A stretch of DNA of 64,000 bases from Ruminococcus turbiniformis (GCF_020687545.1 NZ_JAJEQX010000002.1:124001-188000); one strand, 5' to 3'. Counted from the first letter of the stretch, positions 36,489 through 47,200 are shown. Notes: generated by a model from the sequence alone, not told the origin. Numbers and translations: made by a program.

Positions 36489-38732
36489 CTATCCTCTGTA
36501 TTTCGTCCCCACTCCGTCACGTTTTGCCTGTTTTAAGCGGTTGAGCGTGACTTCTTTTTCATTATAGAGGATCTTCGTCTCCGTCCCCTCCTCGAAGAGC
36601 CACACGTTTTCCAGTTCGTCCTTCTTCTGAAGCCGGATGCCTCTCACACCTACGGCAGCCTTCTTCTTCACCGGGACTTCCGCCGCGGCAAATTTGAGGA
36701 AATAGCCGTTTCGCGTCTGGAGCACAACATTTAAGTTGTCTGTAATCACCCGGACGGCGATGAGGGAATCCCCTTCCTGGAGCTTCGTCGCCGCAATGGT
36801 CCGCTTGGACACCTGGAACTCGCTCCCCTCCACTTTTTTCACCATACCCTGAGCTGTGGCGAAAAGAAGCATGGCGAAACGCATCTGTTCTGAATCGCAG
36901 ACCATGATGATCTGCTCATCGCTGCTTGTATAGTTGCTCACATTGTCGATGGGCGTTCCCTTGTCCCGGAACCTTCCATATGGAAGATCCTGCACCCTTA
37001 CCTGATGCATCCGCCCCGTATCGGTAAAGAGACAGAGCTTTCCGGTGTTCATGCAGTGGACCACATACCGGTTCTCATGGTCCGCAGCCTCCCTGTTTCT
37101 CTCATAGACCGCAGGATCTACGGTTTTCGCATATCCGAACCGGTCCATGAGGAAGACAACCTCCTGCTCCTCAATCTTCTTCTCCTCGAACACGGCTTCC
37201 TCCGCGTTCTCTATAGCCGTGCGGCGTTTTCTGCCGAACTCTTTTTTATACCCGTCCAGTTCCTCCATGATCACCCCTGCCATGGAGTCATAATTGTTCA
37301 GGATATCCTCGTAGCGGGCGATATTCTGAAGCGTCTGCTCATGTTCTGCGCGGAGCGCCTCGATCTCAAGACCGATCAGGCGGTACAGTCTCATCTCCAG
37401 GATTGCGGTGGCCTGCCGCTCGGTAAACCGGAGCATGGCCGCCATCTTTTTGGAAATGTTTGACTTGAATTTAATATTGTCCGTCACGCCGTTTACAAGA
37501 CACGCCCGGGCGTCTTTTACCGACTTGCTTCCCCGGAGGATCTCGATAATCAGGTCGATCACATCGCACGCCTTAATCAGTCCTTCCTGAACTTCGCTCT
37601 TCTCCCGTTCTTTTGCGAGCAGTGTGTTGTATTTTCTCGTAGCAAGCTCAAACTGGAAGTCCACATGGTGCTCGATGATCTTCTTAAGTCCCAGCGTCTC
37701 CGGACGCCCGTCGGCCACGGCAAGCATATTGACGCCGAAGGTGTCCTCAAGCCGCGTCTTCTTGTAGAGCATGTTTTTTAAGTTCTCCACGTCCGCGCCC
37801 TTTTTCAGTTCCAGGACGATCCGGATTCCCTCTTTGGAAGACTGGTTCGAGATATCCACGATATCCGTCGTCTTCTTCGTCTCCACAAGCGCTGCCACAT
37901 CGTTTAGGAACTTTCCGATGCCGGTTCCGATCATGGTGTAGGGGATCTCGCTGATGACGAGCTGTTTCTTCCCGCCTTTTAATTCCTCCACTTCCACCTT
38001 TCCGCGGATGCGGATCTTTCCCTGTCCGGTCTCATAGATCTCCGGCAGGTCGTCCTTGTTGACAACGATACCTCCTGTGGGGAAGTCCGGCCCCTTGATG
38101 TATTTCATGAGCTGCTTCGTGCTGACGGCGTCGTTTTTCATATATGCCTTCACCGCGTCGATAACTTCACCCAGGTTGTGCGTCGGGATGCTCGTGGCCA
38201 TTCCCACCGCGATTCCCTCCGCGCCGTTTACGAGCAGATTCGGCACGCGCACAGGAAGCACCAGCGGCTCTTTCTCCGTCTCGTCGAAGTTGGGGCCGAA
38301 ATCCACGATATCCTTGTCCAGGTCTCCCAGACACACTTCCTGGGTAAACTTCGTAAGACGCGCCTCGGTGTAACGCATGGCGGCCGCGCCGTCCCCCTCG
38401 ATGGAGCCGAAGTTTCCGTGGCCGTCCACAAGGATCTGGCCTTTCTTAAAGTCCTGGGCCATGACCACAAGCGCCTCGTAGATGGAACTGTCCCCGTGGG
38501 GGTGATATTTACCCATCGTATCTCCCACGATACGGGCGCACTTCCTGTACGGCCGGTCATAGCGGATGCCGAGCTCGTACATATCGTAGAGGGTGCGCCT
38601 CTGCACCGGCTTGAGCCCGTCTCTGACGTCCGGCAGAGCCCTGGCAATGATTACGCTCATGGCATAATCGATATATGATTTTTTCATAAGGTCCGAATAC
38701 TCGGTCCTTATGATCTGTGATTCACTGTTCAT
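36489..38732 (-). CDS. parC: Type IIA DNA topoisomerase A subunit (ParC-like)
   Basis: Cuts and rejoins DNA; pairs with the B subunit encoded just upstream. 747 aa. The catalytic Tyr is Tyr121 (AAMRYTEARL). The quinolone region is GKYHPHGDSSIYEALVVMAQD, with Ser82 and Glu86 in the unmutated state; Glu is more typical of ParC. The C-terminal domain has no GyrA box (QRRGGKG), which argues for decatenating topoisomerase IV rather than gyrase, as does the length. Databases often call this pair gyrase/topoisomerase IV, so the symbol is a judgement. Confidence 0.8.
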   Translation of the reverse strand: MNSESQIIRTEYSDLMKKSYIDYAMSVIIARALPDVRDGLKPVQRRTLYDMYELGIRYDRPYRKCARIVGDTMGKYHPHGDSSIYEALVVMAQDFKKGQILVDGHGNFGSIEGDGAAAMRYTEARLTKFTQEVCLGDLDKDIVDFGPNFDETEKEPLVLPVRVPNLLVNGAEGIAVGMATSIPTHNLGEVIDAVKAYMKNDAVSTKQLMKYIKGPDFPTGGIVVNKDDLPEIYETGQGKIRIRGKVEVEELKGGKKQLVISEIPYTMIGTGIGKFLNDVAALVETKKTTDIVDISNQSSKEGIRIVLELKKGADVENLKNMLYKKTRLEDTFGVNMLAVADGRPETLGLKKIIEHHVDFQFELATRKYNTLLAKEREKSEVQEGLIKACDVIDLIIEILRGSKSVKDARACLVNGVTDNIKFKSNISKKMAAMLRFTERQATAILEMRLYRLIGLEIEALRAEHEQTLQNIARYEDILNNYDSMAGVIMEELDGYKKEFGRKRRTAIENAEEAVFEEKKIEEQEVVFLMDRFGYAKTVDPAVYERNREAADHENRYVVHCMNTGKLCLFTDTGRMHQVRVQDLPYGRFRDKGTPIDNVSNYTSSDEQIIMVCDSEQMRFAMLLFATAQGMVKKVEGSEFQVSKRTIAATKLQEGDSLIAVRVITDNLNVVLQTRNGYFLKFAAAEVPVKKKAAVGVRGIRLQKKDELENVWLFEEGTETKILYNEKEVTLNRLKQAKRDGVGTKYRG

Positions 38733-38813
38733 GTTCTGTCTCCTTTATCTTAACGGAAGCCCCTTCTTTCTGTACCGGCAGCGGGTTCTGCGGCCGGGCA
38801 GCCGGGCGCCGCA

Positions 38814-40736
38814 TCAAATGTCAAGCTCCGCCTCTGTCGCGTTCTCATAGATAAATGCCCTTCTCGGAGGCACTTCTGTTCCCATGAGCATCTCGGTCAC
38901 GCTTGACGCCATCCGCGCGTCCTCGATCTCCACAAGCTTTAACAGACGTCTTTCCGGGTCCAGCGTCGTCTCCCAGAGCTGCTCCGCGTCCATCTCTCCC
39001 AGACCTTTGTACCGCTGCAGGGTAAATGGCCCTTTGTGGGTCTTCCTGTATTTCTCCAGCGCCTTGTCGTCGTAGAGGTATTCTTCCCCGCCGTTTTTCG
39101 GCATGGCTTTATAAAGCGGCGGCATGGCAATATACACATGTCCCTCGTAGATCAGCTCCGGCATGAACCGGTAGAACAGCGTGAGCAGAAGGGTGGAGAT
39201 ATGGGCTCCGTCCACATCTGCATCGGCCATGATGATGATCTTGTCATACTTCAGCTTCGTGATATCAAAATCGTTGCCGTACCCTTCCGAGAATCCGCAC
39301 CCGAAGGCATTGATCATCGTCTTGATCTCCGCGTTTGCCAGAATCTTGTCGATGCTCGCCTTCTCCACATTTAAGATCTTTCCGCGGATCGGAAGGATCG
39401 CCTGGAAACTTCTGTCCCTGGCCGTCTTTGCGGAACCGCCGGCGGAATCTCCCTCTACGATGAAGATCTCGCACTTCTTCGGGTCTCTGCTCTCGCAGTT
39501 GGCCAGCTTTCCGTTGCTGTCAAAAGAGTATTTCTGCTTTGACAGAAGATTCGTCTTTGCCTTCTCCTCCGTCTTCCGGATCTTCGCCGCCTTCTCCGCG
39601 CTTGAGAGAACCGATTTCAGCGTGTCCAGATTCCGGTCAAAGTACCGGACGATCTCCTCTCCGGTGACCTTGCTGACCGCCTTGGACGCGTCAGGGTTGT
39701 CCAGCTTCGTCTTTGTCTGCCCCTCGAACCTCGGGTCCGGGTGCTTGATGGAGATAATCGCGGTCATCCCGTTCCGGATGTCGGCACCGGTGAAATTGGC
39801 GTCCTTCTCCTTCAGGATTCCCAGCTCGCGGGCGTACTGGTTCATCACCGTCGTGAACATGGTCTTGAATCCGGTCAGATGGGTTCCGCCCTCCGAGTTA
39901 TAGATATTATTGCAGAAGCCGAGCACGTTTTCGTGGAACTCGTTCACATACTGGAAGGCAGCCTCCACCTCGATGCCATCCGCTGTTCCCTTGAAATAGA
40001 CGGGTTCATGGAGGGTTTCCTTCTTCCGGTTGAGATCCCGGATAAAACCGAGAATCCCGTCCGGCTCATGATACTCGATATGCTCCGGCTCCTCCGGCCT
40101 CTTGTCGTCAAAGATAATCGTAAGCTCCGGATTTAAGTAGGCGGTCTCATGGAGACGGCTTTTCACCTCCTCCGCCCGGAACTTCGTCTTCTCGAAGATG
40201 GTGTCATCCGGGAGGAAATTCACAGTCGTCCCCGTCTTTCTCGTCTTCCCGATCTTCGGCAGCAGTCCGTCCTCCAGTTCAATCACCGGCACGCCCTTCT
40301 CATACCGGTCGTGGTGGATGTATCCGTCTTTGCTGATCTTTACGTCCATGTAGGCGGACAGCGCATTTACGACCGAGGAACCAACACCGTGAAGTCCTCC
40401 GCTTGTCTTATATGCAGTATCGTCAAACTTTCCTCCCGCGTGAAGCGTAGTGTAGACGACCCGGGCCGCGGACACCCCTTTCTGATGCATGTCCACCGGA
40501 ACCCCGCGCCCGTTGTCCGATACGGTTGCGGAACCGTCCTTTTCCAGTGTGACATGAATCTCCGAGCAGTACCCTGCCAGATGCTCGTCCACCGCATTGT
40601 CCACAATCTCGTAGATCAGATGATTGAGTCCTTTCGTGGACACACTTCCTATGTACATGCCCGGGCGTTTGCGGACTGCTTCCAGTCCTTCAAGGACCGC
40701 AATGCTGCCCGCATCATATGTGCTGTTTCCTGCCAT
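38814..40736 (-). CDS. parE: Type IIA DNA topoisomerase B subunit (ParE-like)
   Basis: ATPase subunit, 640 aa from ATG 40736, which has AAGGAG 7 nt upstream. GHKL ATPase motifs: YEIVDNAVDEHLAG, VSDNGRGVPVD and TSGGLHGVGSSVVNALS. The Toprim domain has FIVEGDSAGGSAKTARDR and IIMADADVDGAHI. The C-terminus is EVPPRRAFIYENA. It lies 81 nt before the A subunit and shares its promoter. The length fits ParE and short GyrB alike; I assign ParE from the partner lacking a GyrA box. Confidence 0.82.
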   Translation of the reverse strand: MAGNSTYDAGSIAVLEGLEAVRKRPGMYIGSVSTKGLNHLIYEIVDNAVDEHLAGYCSEIHVTLEKDGSATVSDNGRGVPVDMHQKGVSAARVVYTTLHAGGKFDDTAYKTSGGLHGVGSSVVNALSAYMDVKISKDGYIHHDRYEKGVPVIELEDGLLPKIGKTRKTGTTVNFLPDDTIFEKTKFRAEEVKSRLHETAYLNPELTIIFDDKRPEEPEHIEYHEPDGILGFIRDLNRKKETLHEPVYFKGTADGIEVEAAFQYVNEFHENVLGFCNNIYNSEGGTHLTGFKTMFTTVMNQYARELGILKEKDANFTGADIRNGMTAIISIKHPDPRFEGQTKTKLDNPDASKAVSKVTGEEIVRYFDRNLDTLKSVLSSAEKAAKIRKTEEKAKTNLLSKQKYSFDSNGKLANCESRDPKKCEIFIVEGDSAGGSAKTARDRSFQAILPIRGKILNVEKASIDKILANAEIKTMINAFGCGFSEGYGNDFDITKLKYDKIIIMADADVDGAHISTLLLTLFYRFMPELIYEGHVYIAMPPLYKAMPKNGGEEYLYDDKALEKYRKTHKGPFTLQRYKGLGEMDAEQLWETTLDPERRLLKLVEIEDARMASSVTEMLMGTEVPPRRAFIYENATEAELDI

Positions 40737-40837
40737 TTTCATTCTCCTTCTCTTTTCGTCCGGGCGGAACAAAAAGCGCTTCCCTTTCGCCCCGTCCGCA
40801 CCGTCATCCTGCTTTCGCGCAGAACAATCCATTTCAT

Positions 40838-40866
40838 ACTATATCACCAGTCCTTGTGGTTTTCAA
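40838..40866 (-). promoter_or_regulatory. Promoter of the topoisomerase operon
   Basis: On the minus strand TTGAAA, 17 nt, TATAGT, about 100 nt before the B-subunit start. The flanks (40737-40933) show no gene. Confidence 0.7.
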
Positions 40867-40933
40867 CAGAAAAAACACAACATGGATGAGCGCATGGATG
40901 AACGCCCCCGTCTGAAACAGTCTGAAATGAACC

Positions 40934-42121
40934 TCACTCTTCCATAATCACATGGTACAGTGTATCGGCCAGCACTTCCATGGCGTTCATCATCTCCTCC
41001 ACCGTGTTCGTCTGGGCCCCCGCCTCCACAAGGAGGGATTTCGGCAGCAGGTGCAGATTGTACCGGTAGGCTCTTAAATAGATATGCCGGACAAATCCCG
41101 GGTAAAGGCTCTCGGAGGCAAGCTGCATCTGGAGAGAAAAAGCCAGGTTATCCTGTATGTACGGATTGTACAGATAGTCAATGTCGCCGTTTGTTCTGGA
41201 CCGGCTCAGCCCGTTGAAATACATGATCTTCGCGGTCGGCTTCCCGTTGATCTCCGTCACAAGATGGGTCCCTTCCGCGACGCCGTCGCGGTGCAGGTCA
41301 ATGGCCACCTCGATCGTCGGGTTTGCCTCCAGGATCGGGCGCACTCCGGCCTCCGCGTACTCGTAGGCGTTGCTCCGGTCGAGTTCTCCGTTTATGATGT
41401 CATACACGCCGGTATCGTGGATCGTCTCAATTCCTTTCTCATTTAAAAGCTGCGTCAGATATTCCCCCACGCCGACGATGCTCGTAGCCGGGTCCCCGGG
41501 CGTGGAATCAACGAACTCTTCCTGAGAGTGGGTATGGAAGATCAGAATCTTCGGTCCGCCTGTCGTGTTGTCGATCTTCATGCTGCGTCCGAGAAGATCA
41601 TCCGCGTTCAGCTGGTCCGGCCCGATCATGGTGGAGCTGTCCACAGTGTAGAAGTTGCTCAGCAGATAGTCGAAGTCTCTTAACTTCTCAATGGACATAT
41701 CCACTGTCGGCGTCACCGTCTGCGCTGCGGCTTCCGACTCGTCCGGCTCCCCCACAAGGTTGCCGTTCTCATCCACTGCATTCTCGTCGCCGGCCTGTGC
41801 TTCGAGGATTCTGGCAATGGTCTCCTCGTCTTCAATTGACGTGGAAATCTCCGCGTTTTTCTCCACGTAACTGATAATCGGAAACCATGCCAGAGTCCGC
41901 TGTCTCACCCACTCCAGTGGTTCTTCCCCAGGGGTTCGGTTCACCCATGTAAATACAGGCATGTATATTTCCTGTGCTTTGGTGAGGATCTGCTTCTGAA
42001 TGCCGTACCTCCAGTTTTTCCCGAACCCTTCCGAGCTGATACAGAGTGTGCAGAACAGAAGAACCGCTGCAAGAGCTGCGGTGCCAGCCTGTCTGAAATT
42101 TCGTTTTCTCAGTCTGTCCAT
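40934..42121 (-). CDS. spoIIP: Stage II sporulation protein P (peptidoglycan amidase)
   Basis: Membrane-anchored cell-wall hydrolase that with SpoIID and SpoIIM drives septum thinning and engulfment. 395 aa: a short cytoplasmic start, one membrane helix at residues 12-30, a linker, then the amidase domain with zinc-ligand motifs ILIFHTHSQEEF, AIDLHRDG and LLVEAGAQTNT. Adjacent to gpr on the same strand, the common clostridial pairing. It marks the organism as spore-forming. Confidence 0.95.
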   Translation of the reverse strand: MDRLRKRNFRQAGTAALAAVLLFCTLCISSEGFGKNWRYGIQKQILTKAQEIYMPVFTWVNRTPGEEPLEWVRQRTLAWFPIISYVEKNAEISTSIEDEETIARILEAQAGDENAVDENGNLVGEPDESEAAAQTVTPTVDMSIEKLRDFDYLLSNFYTVDSSTMIGPDQLNADDLLGRSMKIDNTTGGPKILIFHTHSQEEFVDSTPGDPATSIVGVGEYLTQLLNEKGIETIHDTGVYDIINGELDRSNAYEYAEAGVRPILEANPTIEVAIDLHRDGVAEGTHLVTEINGKPTAKIMYFNGLSRSRTNGDIDYLYNPYIQDNLAFSLQMQLASESLYPGFVRHIYLRAYRYNLHLLPKSLLVEAGAQTNTVEEMMNAMEVLADTLYHVIMEE

Positions 42122-42215
42122 ATCGCGGCGGCGCCCTTTCCTGTGTTTTCTGTAATCCTATGCTGCCTTCCGTCCTCTTATTCCTTCTGTTTCTTTATCC
42201 GTTCCCTTTCTGCGG

Positions 42216-42265
42216 CCGCCGTCCTGAGCCCATTTTCTGTACCGCCGTCCTGAGCCCGTCTTCTG
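42216..42265. repeat. Tandem 26-bp repeat between gpr and spoIIP
   Basis: Two adjacent copies of CCGCCGTCCTGAGCCC + TTTCTG-type sequence, 26 bp apart, 22 of 24 bases alike, in the 154-nt gap between the two sporulation genes. No clear hairpin or promoter role. Confidence 0.6.
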
Positions 42266-42275
42266 CGCTGCCGCC

Positions 42276-43247
42276 TCACGCCTGCGTCACAAGCATGTTT
42301 ATGGCCTCCGAGATCGTATGGCTGATCTGCCGGATCATCTCGTCCACATCCTTCGGAGTGACAAACATCCCGTTCAGGTGCGGAGCGATCAGTTCCTTTA
42401 CAAACTCATACTTCTCCCCCGCATTGTATGAGCGCAGCACCTCCCCCACTCCTTTAAATGATTCTGAGGACTCCAGCGCTCTTATGAAATTCTCCATCGT
42501 ATCATTTACAATCGTTGCTGCGTCCACTACCGTCGGTACCCCAATCCCGATGACAGGCACACCCAGCGACTCCTCCGTCATCCCGCACCTGTGGTTTCCA
42601 ACCCCGGAACCGGGATGGATTCCTGTATCCGCAATCTGGATCGTCCGGTTCAGTCTCCTGCTGTTGCGCGCGGCAAGCGCATCAACGGCAATGACAAGGT
42701 CAGGGTTCGTCTCCCTCACGATCCCTCTGATAATCTCCGCGCTCTCCATTCCCGTCTGTCCCATCACACCGGGAACAACGGCGCTGATCACAGGGGCGTG
42801 TTCCATATTCATGGCATATTTTCCGTACTCTTTCACAACATGCCGGTTCACTGCCAGATGATCTGCCACATAGGGCCCCAGGGCATCGGGAGTCACTTCC
42901 CTGTTTCCAAGTCCTGCCACAAGAACAGACAGACCGTCCTTCTCTTCTTTTCTGTGCCGTCCGATCAGCTCGCGGATACACCGGCACAGTTCTTCCGCGA
43001 CTTCTCTCCGGTTTTCCTCATCAGGCAGCGCCAGATTCGGCGTCTCAAGAGTCAGATAAAGGCCGACCGGCTTCCCCATGGCTTTCGCCCCGTTCTCTGT
43101 CCGTATTTCCACCCGTGTCAGGCGCATCTCCCGTTCCTCATCATAGCGTTCATTAAGAACAACACCCTGGATCTCCACATCGTCCGACTCAAAGCGCTCT
43201 TTTTCCTCGAGCGCAAGATCGGTACGCACACTGTAATTTCTCAGCAT
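42276..43247 (-). CDS. gpr: Spore germination protease (zymogen)
   Basis: Degrades small acid-soluble spore proteins early in germination. 323 aa. The N-terminus RTDLALEEKERF is the pro-region and resembles the SASP site it later cuts. Core motifs are VLVAGLGNREVTPDALGP, SAVVPGVMGQTGMESAEII, VIAVDALAARNSRRLNRTIQIADTGIHPGSGVGNHR. It follows rpsT divergently and precedes spoIIP. Confidence 0.96.
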   Translation of the reverse strand: MLRNYSVRTDLALEEKERFESDDVEIQGVVLNERYDEEREMRLTRVEIRTENGAKAMGKPVGLYLTLETPNLALPDEENRREVAEELCRCIRELIGRHRKEEKDGLSVLVAGLGNREVTPDALGPYVADHLAVNRHVVKEYGKYAMNMEHAPVISAVVPGVMGQTGMESAEIIRGIVRETNPDLVIAVDALAARNSRRLNRTIQIADTGIHPGSGVGNHRCGMTEESLGVPVIGIGVPTVVDAATIVNDTMENFIRALESSESFKGVGEVLRSYNAGEKYEFVKELIAPHLNGMFVTPKDVDEMIRQISHTISEAINMLVTQA

Positions 43248-43332
43248 GTCACATCCTCCTCCGTCACTGCGGGCTTATCCGCTTGTTTCCTGCTTTCCGT
43301 AACAGTTTTTGCAATAATTCTCAATTTATGTA

Positions 43333-43361
43333 TTGACAACCCCTGCCGGTTAGCATAAAAT
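43333..43361 (+). promoter_or_regulatory. Promoter of rpsT
   Basis: TTGACA at 43333-43338, 17 nt, TAAAAT at 43356-43361, leaving an 85-nt leader before the S20 gene. Confidence 0.85.
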
Positions 43362-43452
43362 GAATGAGTATGTTTCAGCGGAGCGTCCGTGTCCGAATCT
43401 GTTGAAGCACATGATTCATTTTTGATATTTCATGTATTTGGAGGTGTACAGG

Positions 43453-43716
43453 TTGGCTAACATTAAGTCTGCTAAGAAGAGAATTTTAGTAAACGAGACA
43501 AAGGCTGCAAGAAACAAGGCAATCAAGTCAAGAGTTAAGACTGCAGTAAGAAAAGTGGATGCTGCGGTTGCGCAGAAAGACGCTGAGGCTGCAAAGGCTG
43601 CCCTTCATACAGCGATTGTTGAGATTTCCAAAGCAGGAAGCAAGGGTGTTTATCACAAAAAGACTGTTTCCAGAAAGATTTCTCGTCTGTCAAAAGCTGT
43701 AAACGGCATTGCTTAA
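43453..43716 (+). CDS. rpsT: 30S ribosomal protein S20
   Basis: Binds the 5' domain of 16S rRNA. 87 aa from TTG 43453 (GGAGG 8 nt upstream), giving the family start ANIKSAKKRILVNETKAARNKA; an ATG at 43432 lies before the ribosome site. UUG starts on rpsT are also seen in other bacteria and may tie expression to initiation. Single-gene unit with its own promoter and terminator, divergent from gpr. Confidence 0.96.
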   Translation: MANIKSAKKRILVNETKAARNKAIKSRVKTAVRKVDAAVAQKDAEAAKAALHTAIVEISKAGSKGVYHKKTVSRKISRLSKAVNGIA

Positions 43717-43737
43717 TTTGATAGAGATAGAAAGATA

Positions 43738-43774
43738 AGAGACATCCGTTCCCGTCAGGCGGATGTCTCTTTTT
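43738..43774 (+). terminator. Terminator of rpsT
   Basis: Stem AGAGACATCCG / CGGATGTCTCT followed by TTTTTG, 22 nt after the stop. Confidence 0.9.
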
Positions 43775-43780
43775 GTACTG

Positions 43781-43829
43781 GCAACGTTCATAAGTCCGGG
43801 CTTGCCCGGGGCCTTGGCGAGCGCTTACA
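43781..43829 (-). repeat. Dispersed intergenic repeat, copy B
   Basis: On the minus strand it begins GTAAGCGCTCGCCAAGG at the stop codon of the phosphoribosyltransferase gene and ends GGACTTATGAACG. It contains a short stem CCGGGC-AA-GCCCGG. Counterpart of 11001-11047. Confidence 0.6.
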
Positions 43830-44466
43830 ATCTCACGTACCCGAAGCTGTTTATGAGCCCGTCCAGGCGGTGGTTTTCCCTGCACAGCGGGCACTCATGC
43901 GCGTTATACACATGGTAATCCGGCAGATCGGAGCCGGTGAAAATTGTCTTCACTTCCATCCCCGCCACTTTTGATATGGCGCTGAACACCGCGCAGATAC
44001 CGCAGACCGTTCCGCCGTAGTAGAGAACGGACTCGATTGCCTGCATCGTCAGGCTGCCTGTGGCCATGGAGTCAGTCAGGATGAGCACCTGCTTGCCCTC
44101 GATCATTCTCTGGTTGTTGTCACGGAAAAGGATCTGGCCTGTAGCGTCAAATTCCGGGGTTACAACAGAGATATTATTTCCCGCACTCATGGACATGTTG
44201 GACGCGTCCGCCAGATGTTCTGCCATAAAAGTCCCGATCACTTCCGTGTTCTTCATGCACACGATCGTATCTACCATTGTGTTGGTGATATACTCATCCG
44301 CAAGCGTTCTGGCAGTCTCTCTCGCATTGTTGTGACGCGTCTTCACAGTCGACATATCAATATATGTATTAACGTGTGAATTTTTCGTCGCGAAATGTCC
44401 GCTCAGCATTTTGATACGTGCTTTCGGGTTTTTTGTTGATCTCAGATCTACAAATCTTTCATCCAT
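43825..44466 (-). CDS. Phosphoribosyltransferase-like protein (orotate PRTase type)
   Basis: 213 aa with a type I PRTase fold: the PRPP loop is VLILTDSMATGSLTMQAI (hydrophobics, D/E-D-x-x-x-T-G), preceded by VDTIVCMKNTEVIGTFMAEHL. The C-terminus has a Cys pair (HECPLCREN) suggesting a metal knuckle, which standard PyrE lacks. The acidic pair is D-S rather than D-D, so the substrate may not be orotate. It stands alone, reading away from the MATE gene. Confidence 0.75.
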   Translation of the reverse strand: MDERFVDLRSTKNPKARIKMLSGHFATKNSHVNTYIDMSTVKTRHNNARETARTLADEYITNTMVDTIVCMKNTEVIGTFMAEHLADASNMSMSAGNNISVVTPEFDATGQILFRDNNQRMIEGKQVLILTDSMATGSLTMQAIESVLYYGGTVCGICAVFSAISKVAGMEVKTIFTGSDLPDYHVYNAHECPLCRENHRLDGLINSFGYVRL

Positions 44467-44586
44467 ACCTCATTCTCCCTTCTGTTTCACATATTTTGAT
44501 TCTCATATTCTGATATATTCATTTTATCACATGCGAAAGGAAAAATCAGTAAATATTTTATATTTTTCAAATATTTCAGACAGTTT

Positions 44587-46044
44587 TTACTCATTCCGGA
44601 CAGCAGAGCTTTTCTCTTCTCTCAGCATCGGCCAGACGGTAATGAGCATTGTGACAAAGCAGGCCGTGCCTCCAATCACGTTTGAGACAGGCTCCGCCAG
44701 AAAGACACCCATCGTCCCCAGGTTCCCGACCATCGGCAGAATCAGCGTCAGCGGAACAACGATGATCACCTTTCTGAAGATGGAGAAGAAAACTGCCTGC
44801 TTCGGCCGGTTCAGTGCCACAGAGACGGCCTGTCCCGCAAACTGCAGCGCCATCATGAATATTCCGCAGAAGTACACTCTCATCGCCGGGATGCCCTGCC
44901 CGATCAGCTCTGTCTCCTGGGTAAACAGATGCAGGAAAAACCGCGGCTCGAAAAAGAGCAGCGCCCACACAATCACGGAAAACACGATACATCCGGCGGA
45001 CATAAACTTGATGGCGTCCTTCACCCGTCTGTAGCATCCCGCTCCGTAATTGTATCCGATCACAGGCTGAGCGCCGGATGTCAGTCCGGTCACAGGCATG
45101 GTGATAATCTCTCTCACGGAATTGATCACTGTCATGATTCCCACATACAGATCTCCGCCGCTTCTCGCAAGCACCGCGTTGCACACGATCTGTACGATTC
45201 CGTTTGTGACGGACATGGCGAATCCTGACGTTCCGAGCAGGGTGATCTCTTTGATCAGAGAGAGATCCGGCTTCATGGACCGGCGGCTCAGTTTTAAAAG
45301 CGCCTTCTTTCCAGTCAGAAACTTCAGCACCCACGCAGCGGATGCCCCCTGGGATATCACTGTCGCTATGGCGGCTCCCTGCACTCCCATCCCGAATACA
45401 AAGATAAAAAGAGGGTCCAGAATAATGTTCAGAACCGCCCCGAGAAGCACTGTGAGCATTCCGATTCTCCCAAACCCCTGGGAATTAATGAAGTTGTTCA
45501 TTCCCAGACTTGTCATGACAAACAGAGTGCCGATGAGGTAAACTGTGATATACTGATCCGCATAGCCGTACGTCGCACTGCTCGCGCCGAACAGATACAG
45601 AAGAGGCCTCCTGAAAATAAGACAGGCTGCCATCAGAATCACGCCTGAGAGAATCAGCATGAAAAACGAGTTTCCCATAACTTTCTCCGCGCGTTCCTCC
45701 TCGTGGCCTCCCCTTGCAATCGAGCACAGCGGCGCACCGCCCATGCCGAACAGATTCGCGAACGCGGAAATAATCGTAATGACCGGAAGGCAGAGTCCGA
45801 TGCCGGTCAGAGCCTCCGCCGACGCATGGGGAATATGTCCGATGTAGATCCGGTCCACCACACTGTACAGCACATTGATGAGCTGGGCGAGCGTCATGGG
45901 GACGGCAAGACCGAGAATATTCTTCGCGATACTGCCCTGGCTGAAATCGTTCTCTTCCTTTTTCTGGACTGGTTCGTCCTCTTTCTGAACAGGTTCATTC
46001 TCTTTCTGAATGCATTCGCCCTCTTTGTGAATATGTTCCTCCAC
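44587..46044 (-). CDS. MATE-family efflux transporter
   Basis: Na+ or H+ driven multidrug/organic cation exporter, 485 aa with twelve predicted helices. The core begins GSIAKNILGLAVPMTLAQLINVLYSVVDRIYIGHI, the MATE signature region. The first 35 residues are a hydrophilic tail of near repeats (QKENEPV, QKEDEPV, QKKEEND), which is unusual. The start is GTG 46044; a shorter product from a later codon cannot be excluded. Confidence 0.9.
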   Translation of the reverse strand: MEEHIHKEGECIQKENEPVQKEDEPVQKKEENDFSQGSIAKNILGLAVPMTLAQLINVLYSVVDRIYIGHIPHASAEALTGIGLCLPVITIISAFANLFGMGGAPLCSIARGGHEEERAEKVMGNSFFMLILSGVILMAACLIFRRPLLYLFGASSATYGYADQYITVYLIGTLFVMTSLGMNNFINSQGFGRIGMLTVLLGAVLNIILDPLFIFVFGMGVQGAAIATVISQGASAAWVLKFLTGKKALLKLSRRSMKPDLSLIKEITLLGTSGFAMSVTNGIVQIVCNAVLARSGGDLYVGIMTVINSVREIITMPVTGLTSGAQPVIGYNYGAGCYRRVKDAIKFMSAGCIVFSVIVWALLFFEPRFFLHLFTQETELIGQGIPAMRVYFCGIFMMALQFAGQAVSVALNRPKQAVFFSIFRKVIIVVPLTLILPMVGNLGTMGVFLAEPVSNVIGGTACFVTMLITVWPMLREEKSSAVRNE

Positions 46045-46065
46045 TCAGATCTTCCTCTCTAAAAG

Positions 46066-46100
46066 CAAGGCCAGACTTTCTTTAAAGAGAGCCTGGCCTG
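46066..46100 (-). terminator. Terminator of ilvC
   Basis: On the minus strand a long stem beginning CAGGCCAG and closing CTGGCCTTG, with TTTAAA in the loop region and TTTT after it. It ends the ilvN-ilvC transcript. Confidence 0.75.
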
Positions 46101-46156
46101 TACTGAATTTCTTTCTCAGATAACAATTCCCGGATGAATCGTCCGTTTGCTGCAGA

Positions 46157-47188
<1,032 letters not shown>

Positions 47189-47200
47189 CTAAATAAATAA

